From G965240365 sp965240365 (GTDB lineage Bacteria > Pseudomonadota > Gammaproteobacteria > Eutrophobiales > Eutrophobiaceae), in NCBI GenBank assembly GCA_965240365.1, contig OZ251218.1:1984001-2048000 (forward strand): DNA of 64,000 bases. Reading direction: 5' to 3'. This document shows, piece by piece, positions 59,361 to 64,000 of this stretch. Position 1 is the first letter of the stretch; each line of letters opens with the position of its first letter. The translations under genes and the position numbers were made by a program. The notes below the pieces were generated by a model that was not told the origin of the DNA, made no database searches, and saw nothing but the letters and a program-made list of their open reading frames with translations.

Positions 59361-59517
59361 TTAAGGAAGCCCTGAATAAATCCATCCTGGATTTCTCAGG
59401 GCGCGCAGGGTGAAAATGCGATTTTCACCCTGCTTCAAAATCAATGACTTGCATTACTGATTTTGGCGGTACGTCCCTGTACCGCAGGAAACTCTGATTC
59501 AATCAGAGTTTCCTTAA
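59361..59517. repeat. MITE-like element with TTAAGGAA termini, copy 2
   Basis: A 157-bp copy with ends TTAAGGAAGCCCTGA and TCAGAGTTTCCTTAA. The internal order (AATAAATCCATCCTGGATTT, GCGATTTTCACC, TCAATGACTTGCAT, GGTACGTCCCTGTACC) equals copy 1 without its two palindromic inserts. It lies just upstream of the acidic lipoprotein gene. Confidence 0.8.
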
Positions 59518-59722
59518 GTTGAAAGATCACACATGGGATTTCTGCCCAACGGCGTCTGCGGGGGTTGTGATGACGGGCCGTAAGATAAACGACAGGTTTA
59601 TTATGCACTGCAAAGCGGCCGGTTCAAGCCTCGAACTTCTTAAAATGAGACACCTGTCTCAATTTTGCTGATGGTTGTGCCGGGGGCGTCAATGAATTCC
59701 GGCTTGCCTGTTGCGGGCAGGG

Positions 59723-59757
59723 AAGTCCAGGATGGATTTATTCAGAGCTTCTTTAAG
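59723..59757. repeat. Solo end of the TTAAGGAA MITE
   Basis: GTCCAGGATGGATTTATTCA followed by GAGCTTCTTTAA is an inverted left end of the MITE. Its TTAA supplies the stop codon of the membrane protein gene at 59753-60886. The stretch 59518-59722 holds no supported gene. Confidence 0.65.
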
Positions 59758-60886
59758 GTTCGCCGACCGCCGTCATGCGCTCCACCCAGCGATAGCCGAG
59801 CCGGCCCGCGCGCTGACGGATGTAGAGCGGCGCGCCGGCCCGGACTTGTTCATAGAGACTCTCCTTCATATATATTTCAACCGTCTGGCCCGGTTTCAGC
59901 CAGTCGTCTATCTCGATGTAGTGGGAAGTGCCTCCACTGCTGGTGTTGATGCGCCTTTCCCGCGTCTGAACCTCGTAGTCCACGGCCGCCGTGCGGTCGA
60001 ATTCCATATTCAGATAGCGCAGTTGCGCCCAGGCCGTACCGAACGCGCCGAAGCCGCCGAGCAGCAGCAGTTCCAGCAACACCAGATGCGCCCGGGCGCT
60101 TTTTCCGGCCAGCAGAAAACCGGCCAGCAACAGCGCCAGCAGGAGCGCGCCGCCAAGCAAGAGGGCGTCAGTCAGCAACGCCGCCTGATCCAGGGTATAG
60201 GGCACGCTGCCCAGGAATAAATAGCCCAACATCCACAGGCATAGCTGCACGGCGCCGACGCAGGCCAGCGCCGTGGCGGCGGCCAGCAGCAGTTCGGTCG
60301 CGGCGCCGAACAAGGCTTTTCTCTTGCCCGGCAGACCCATCTGCCGCGCTTGCAGGGCGGCGCTGATGGCGGCGAGCTTCGGCACGCAAAAGCGCGCCGT
60401 TTTACGCAGGTCCTGTTCCGAGGCCGTCCAGTTGTTATTCACCTCCAGCCACAGGCGGCCGCGCTGATGCCGCAGCCCCTGAATGAAGGCGTACTCCTTG
60501 CCGGCGGCGGCGAACAGCGCCAGCGCCGCTTCCATCAGCGCCGGGCTGGTGGCGATTTCCCGCCGCGTGTCGGGATCGTCGGCGACGATATAGACGGCCT
60601 CGTCAAAGGCCGGGTTGCCGGTCTGGTATTCTTTGACCAGCCCGATTCTTTTACAAAACCGGTCGAACCCGCTTTCCAGTTTCAACAGGAAATCGCCCCC
60701 GGCGGCGCCGGCCACGCCGATCCAGATTTCCTGGCGCTCGTGGCGACGATCAATAATACGGGTTTTTATCTGATAATCCGCGCCGCGCAGGGATTTTTTA
60801 TCGCCCTGCCAACGGGCTTTTTTCACGCGCCGCCGCGCGAAATACAGGAAAAAACCAAACAGTAGAATAAGGCCGAATATAAACAT
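59753..60886 (-). CDS. Membrane protein of unknown function
   Basis: A 377-residue protein. An N-terminal helix (FIFGLILLFGFFLYF) is followed by a basic cytoplasmic domain (about 20-195) with no known motif, then three helices near 205-232, 240-265 and 270-290, and a C-terminal soluble domain that includes EVQTRERRINTSSGGTSHYI and LKPGQTVEIYMKESLYEQVR, somewhat like DUF3592-type domains. The stop codon is provided by a MITE end, so the original C-terminus may have been changed. Alone in its unit. Function unknown. Confidence 0.7.
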   Translation of the reverse strand: MFIFGLILLFGFFLYFARRRVKKARWQGDKKSLRGADYQIKTRIIDRRHERQEIWIGVAGAAGGDFLLKLESGFDRFCKRIGLVKEYQTGNPAFDEAVYIVADDPDTRREIATSPALMEAALALFAAAGKEYAFIQGLRHQRGRLWLEVNNNWTASEQDLRKTARFCVPKLAAISAALQARQMGLPGKRKALFGAATELLLAAATALACVGAVQLCLWMLGYLFLGSVPYTLDQAALLTDALLLGGALLLALLLAGFLLAGKSARAHLVLLELLLLGGFGAFGTAWAQLRYLNMEFDRTAAVDYEVQTRERRINTSSGGTSHYIEIDDWLKPGQTVEIYMKESLYEQVRAGAPLYIRQRAGRLGYRWVERMTAVGEP

Positions 60887-61016
60887 TATCTGTGCCTGCC
60901 GGATCGGCCGCTTTAGAGCCTGTCACAAAAAACCCGCGGCGCCTGCGCCCGGCGTGATGCGCGAGCCTGCTTTGGCGAAGCCGTGGCAAATCCCGGACAG
61001 GCTTGTCACGGCTTCC

Positions 61017-62459
61017 CTAAAAGCGTTCCAGTTCAGGGAATTTATCCTGACCCTGGTGGATGTGCATCGCGCCAAATTCGGCGCAGCGGTTTAATGTCGG
61101 TATGGCCTTGCCCGGATTTAACAGTCTTTTGGGATCAAAGGCGGCCTTGACGGCGTGAAACTGGGCCAGTTCATCGGCGGAAAACTGCGCGCACATCTCG
61201 TTGATTTTCTCCACGCCCACGCCATGTTCGCCGGTGATGGTGCCGCCCTTTTCTATACAGAGCTTGAGAATATCGCTGCCGAACGCCTCCGTGCGCTCCA
61301 GTTCACCGGGCTTGCGGATGTCATAGAGAATCAATGGGTGCAGGTTGCCGTCACCGGCATGAAATACATTGACCACGGCCAGGCCATAGCGGGCCGACAG
61401 CTCGTTGATGGCGCTCAGCACTTCGGCGATGTGTTTGCGCGGTATGGTGCCGTCCATGCAGTAATAATCGGCGGCGATGCGGCCCACCGCCGGGAAGGCG
61501 GCCTTGCGCCCGGCCCAAAAACGCTGCGCCTCAGGCGCGTCTTTGGCAATCCGTATCTCGGCCGCGCCAAAGTCTTTGAGCAGGGTCTCGACCCGGCCGC
61601 CGACCGCCCTCACTTCCGCCTCCGCGCCGTCCAGTTCACAAATCAGGATGGCCTCCGCGTCCAGCGGATAGCCGGCCCGGACAAAGTCTTCCACCGCCCT
61701 GATCGCCGGCTTGTCCATCATCTCCAGGCCGGCCGGAATGATGCCGCCGGCGATGATGGCCGCCACCGCCGCGCCCGCCTGTTTAACCTCGCCAAAGGCG
61801 GCCAGCATAACCTGCGAACAGGCCGGTTTGGGCAACAGTTTAACGGTAATCTCCACGATCACGCCGAGCAAGCCCTCGGAACCGGTCATTAAAGCCAGCA
61901 GGTCATAACCCGGCGAATCCAGGGCATGGCTGCCAACCGTGAGCAATTCGCCCGTTATCGTGACCAGCTTTAATTGCAGGATATTATGCACGGTCAGGCC
62001 GTATTTAAGGCAATGCACCCCGCCCGCGTTTTCCGCCACGTTACCGCCGATGGTGCAGGCGATCTGGGATGAAGGATCCGGCGCATAATACAGACCATAT
62101 TGCCGCACGGCCTCCGACACCGCCAGATTGCGCACGCCCGGCTGCACCCTGGCGATGCAATGTTGCGGCGCTATCTCAAGGATCTGGTTAAACCTGGCCA
62201 GACTCAGCAGGACGCCATCCTTATGCGGCAAGGCCCCGCCGGACAAGCCCGTACCGGCGCCGCGGGCGACAACGGGGATCCCGTGTTCGTGGCAGTAACG
62301 CAGGGCCGCCTGCACCTGCCTGATATTTTCGGGCAGGACCACGCAACCCGGAATCCTGCGATAGGCGGACAGGCCATCGCATTCATAAACCCGGCGTGAT
62401 TCCTCACTGAGCAGAACCGCCTCCTTTGGCAAAAATGAATGTAAGCCCTCAAAACGCAT
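61017..62459 (-). CDS. glcD: FAD-linked oxidase, glycolate oxidase subunit GlcD-like
   Basis: A 480-residue FAD-binding type 4 oxidase. The flavin domain has IPVVARGAGTGLSGGALPHKDGVL (about 61-84), LYYAPDPSSQIACTIGGNVAENAGG and VHCLKYGLTVHNI, with GSEGLLGVIVEITVKLLP. The C-terminal FAD-oxidase domain holds NVFHAGDGNLHPLILYD and ITGEHGVGVEK. It would oxidise glycolate or D-lactate to the keto acid, feeding electrons to the chain. GlcE and GlcF are not next to it, so D-lactate dehydrogenase activity is an alternative. Confidence 0.88.
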   Translation of the reverse strand: MRFEGLHSFLPKEAVLLSEESRRVYECDGLSAYRRIPGCVVLPENIRQVQAALRYCHEHGIPVVARGAGTGLSGGALPHKDGVLLSLARFNQILEIAPQHCIARVQPGVRNLAVSEAVRQYGLYYAPDPSSQIACTIGGNVAENAGGVHCLKYGLTVHNILQLKLVTITGELLTVGSHALDSPGYDLLALMTGSEGLLGVIVEITVKLLPKPACSQVMLAAFGEVKQAGAAVAAIIAGGIIPAGLEMMDKPAIRAVEDFVRAGYPLDAEAILICELDGAEAEVRAVGGRVETLLKDFGAAEIRIAKDAPEAQRFWAGRKAAFPAVGRIAADYYCMDGTIPRKHIAEVLSAINELSARYGLAVVNVFHAGDGNLHPLILYDIRKPGELERTEAFGSDILKLCIEKGGTITGEHGVGVEKINEMCAQFSADELAQFHAVKAAFDPKRLLNPGKAIPTLNRCAEFGAMHIHQGQDKFPELERF

Positions 62460-62539
62460 GGTCGCATTTTAGACCGAATTGCCGCCGCCTGGCCAGACTG
62501 AAGGCGCCCTGTACGGAAATCCGGCCGCCTTAAATGAAG

Positions 62540-62960
62540 TCACTTCGGCCCACTACGTGCGGGCCGGCAAAGTCAGAACCCCTTTAACATCCCGGCACCG
62601 CCTCCTGGATTCCGGCTTTCGCCGGAATGACGACGAAGAGATGAAAGACATCCCGGCAACTTTACAAAGTCATTCCGTCATTCCAGCCTGCCTGCGGCAG
62701 GCAAGCAAAGGCGCATCTTACAACCCCTGCCGTCATTCCAGCGAAAGCTGGAATCCAGTGGTTTATATAAGCCATTCCCGCCGGGGCGGGAATGACAATA
62801 ATGCAGTCACTTCAGCACGCTACGCGCAAGCCGGCAAAGCTGGAATCCCTTTAACACTCCGGCATCGCCTCCTGGATTCCGGCTTTCGCCTGCCTGCGGC
62901 AGGCAGGCAAAGGCGCATCCTACAGCCCCTGCCGTCATTCCGGGGCCGCAAGCAGGATGA
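62540..62960. repeat. Direct duplication of a repeat cluster
   Basis: Two similar stretches, starting GTCACTTCGGCCCACTACG (about 62540) and GTCACTTCAGCACGCTACG (about 62806). Both continue CGGCAAAG, CCTTTAACA, then CGCCTCCTGGATTCCGGCTT, followed by attcc and CTGCCTG/CAGGCAG palindromes and GCAAAGGCGCATC. No gene is supported between 62460 and 63347. Confidence 0.7.
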
Positions 62961-63197
62961 CCACGTCAAGAACATTACCTTTCTCATGGACCACAATGCG
63001 CGTTGGCAGCCCGCGCGGATATCAAGCGCGGACGCGCGCGATTGCGGCCCTGCATCGCCTTGACCTGTAAGCTGGAACCGCGGCAAAAGTAACAGCCGGC
63101 CGGCGGGAGAAAGACAACCCGTCATCTCTGCTGACATCCAGGCGGTGGAATAGATTGAGACCCGGAGATATTTTTCACTCGCCTCCGGTTTTCTGTC

Positions 63198-63227
63198 TTG
63201 ACATGCCGGAAGCGTTTCGATTACTCT
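63198..63227 (+). promoter_or_regulatory. Possible sigma-70 promoter of the binding-protein gene
   Basis: TTGACA (63198-63203) is exact. TACTCT (63222-63227) follows after 18 bases as a weak -10. The leader of about 115 nt to the ATG includes a short inverted repeat, ATAGATCGATTCTAT (near 63283), which could be an operator. Confidence 0.5.
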
Positions 63228-63347
63228 CCTTAAACAATAAATCTGTGTCCAAAACACGATCAGCTATTCGGCCCAAAGAATAGATCGATTCTATCCAAAC
63301 GGCCCGCAGGATCTAAACATAAATTCTTATCAGGAGGGGTTCCTACG

Positions 63348-64000
63348 ATGAAGAAAATTGCAATCGCATCCGTCGCGATCATGGCGGCTGTTGCCGCGTC
63401 ATTGCCGGCCAAAGCGCGGGTTTCTGACGATATCGTCAAGATCGGTATTTTGAATGATCAATCCAGTGTTTATGCCGACGCTGGCGGAATATGGTCGTAT
63501 GAAGCGGCGCTGATGGCCGTCGAGGATTTCGGTGGCGCCGTTCTTGGCAAGCCGATCGAAGTTATCACTGCCGATCATCAGAACAAACCCGATGTTGCCG
63601 CCAACATTGCCCGCCAGTGGTACGATCAGGATAAAGTGGACAGCATCATGGAGTTGACGACTTCGTCAGTGGCATTGGCCGTGCAGGGCATTTCCAGGGA
63701 AAAGAAAAAAATCAATATCGTAACCGGCGCCGCCACAACGGCGCTGACCGGGGAACAATGCTCGCCCTATGGCTTCCACTGGGTTTATGACACCCACGCG
63801 CTGGCCGTGGGCACGGGCGGCGCATTGGTGGCTGAAGGCGGGGATAGCTGGTTCTTCCTGACCGCGGATTATACCTTCGGCTATTCGCTTGAAGAGCAGA
63901 CCGGGAACTTTGTCAAGAAAAACGGCGGCGCCGTTGTTGGCGCCGTGCGTCACCCGCTGGCCACCACCGACTATTCGTCATTCCTGCTGCAGGCACAGGC
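63348..64000 (+). CDS. ABC transporter substrate-binding protein (Leu/Ile/Val-type), partial
   Basis: The first 217 codons of a type-1 periplasmic binding protein, cut by the window end. AGGAGG lies about ten bases before the ATG. The signal peptide is KKIAIASVAIMAAVAASLPA with cleavage near KA-RV. The mature start DDIVKIGILNDQSSVYADAGG, then AALMAVEDFGGAVLGKPIEV, the HQNKPDVAAN segment and the WVYDTHALAVGTGGAL region follow the branched-chain amino acid, amide or urea binding-protein pattern. Relatives occur near PQQ alcohol dehydrogenases in methylotrophs, but the neighbours here are outside the window. Ligand unknown. Confidence 0.88.
   Translation, partial: MKKIAIASVAIMAAVAASLPAKARVSDDIVKIGILNDQSSVYADAGGIWSYEAALMAVEDFGGAVLGKPIEVITADHQNKPDVAANIARQWYDQDKVDSIMELTTSSVALAVQGISREKKKINIVTGAATTALTGEQCSPYGFHWVYDTHALAVGTGGALVAEGGDSWFFLTADYTFGYSLEEQTGNFVKKNGGAVVGAVRHPLATTDYSSFLLQAQ

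Overview
The window is chromosomal DNA of moderately high GC, judged by eye, and reads like a gammaproteobacterium. Gammaproteobacterial markers are fabA-fabB, ampD-ampE, lpxH, slmA, the Pseudomonas-like block algC-argB-slmA with pyrE and xthA, dnaX-ybaB-recR preceded by the SRP RNA gene, and a 6S RNA gene next to an EVE-domain gene. A divergent mtdA/fchA pair (methylene- and methenyl-folate or -methanopterin interconversion) suggests C1 or methylotrophic metabolism. No methanol dehydrogenase is visible.

Layout. 0-9.6 kb: 6S RNA, EVE protein, PhoX-like protein, rubredoxin, a 272-bp nested palindrome next to an IS remnant, SpoU methylase, cupin, an orphan MazE-type antitoxin with a toxin stub, tRNA-Thr, a Sel1/SPOR protein, mtdA/fchA, nadC and a retropepsin-like protease. 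9.6-20.2 kb: repeats, a FecA-like TonB receptor, egtC-egtB, ampD-ampE, lpxH, cysS and a Pro-Arg-His-Lys tRNA cluster. 20.2-31.4 kb: a leftward type I restriction-modification island (hsdM, hsdS, hsdR) carrying AlbA_2/ATPase genes, their broken copies, and an AT-rich two-gene module of unknown function (soluble protein plus four-helix membrane protein). 31.4-40.6 kb: cyclophilin, SRP RNA, dnaX-ybaB-recR, a candidate CRP-controlled small RNA, fabA-fabB, ispG and a DUF4197 gene. 40.7-45.3 kb: an AcoR-like regulator lacking the sigma-54 contact loop, then acs and ppa with no gap between them. 45.3-50.6 kb: a NarX-like soluble kinase and a 932-residue receiver-HTH-PAS-PAS-GGDEF-EAL protein with degenerate output motifs, behind two unknown genes. 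50.7-57 kb: xthA, pyrE, a periplasmic protein, slmA, argB and a membrane-anchored algC. 57-64 kb: an IS110 remnant, a catalase-family protein, a small acidic repeat lipoprotein, a membrane protein, glcD and the start of a type-1 periplasmic binding protein.

Intergenic DNA is heavily colonised by short repeats of at least five kinds: paired attcc-type palindromes; a small CTGCCTG/CAGGCAG palindrome that also lies in frame inside hsdM; a MITE-like element with TTAAGGAA ends; an 88-bp block; and a GTAGGTGGTAGAGC block. Together with the decayed transposase, toxin and AlbA_2 genes they point to a genome full of small non-autonomous elements.

The most interesting candidates are the CRP-controlled C-rich small RNA at 36.06-36.15 kb, whose two CRP-like sites fall at -41.5 and -91.5 of a predicted start, and the two-gene membrane module in the restriction operon. 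All function calls are by eye from sequence; no database search was run.
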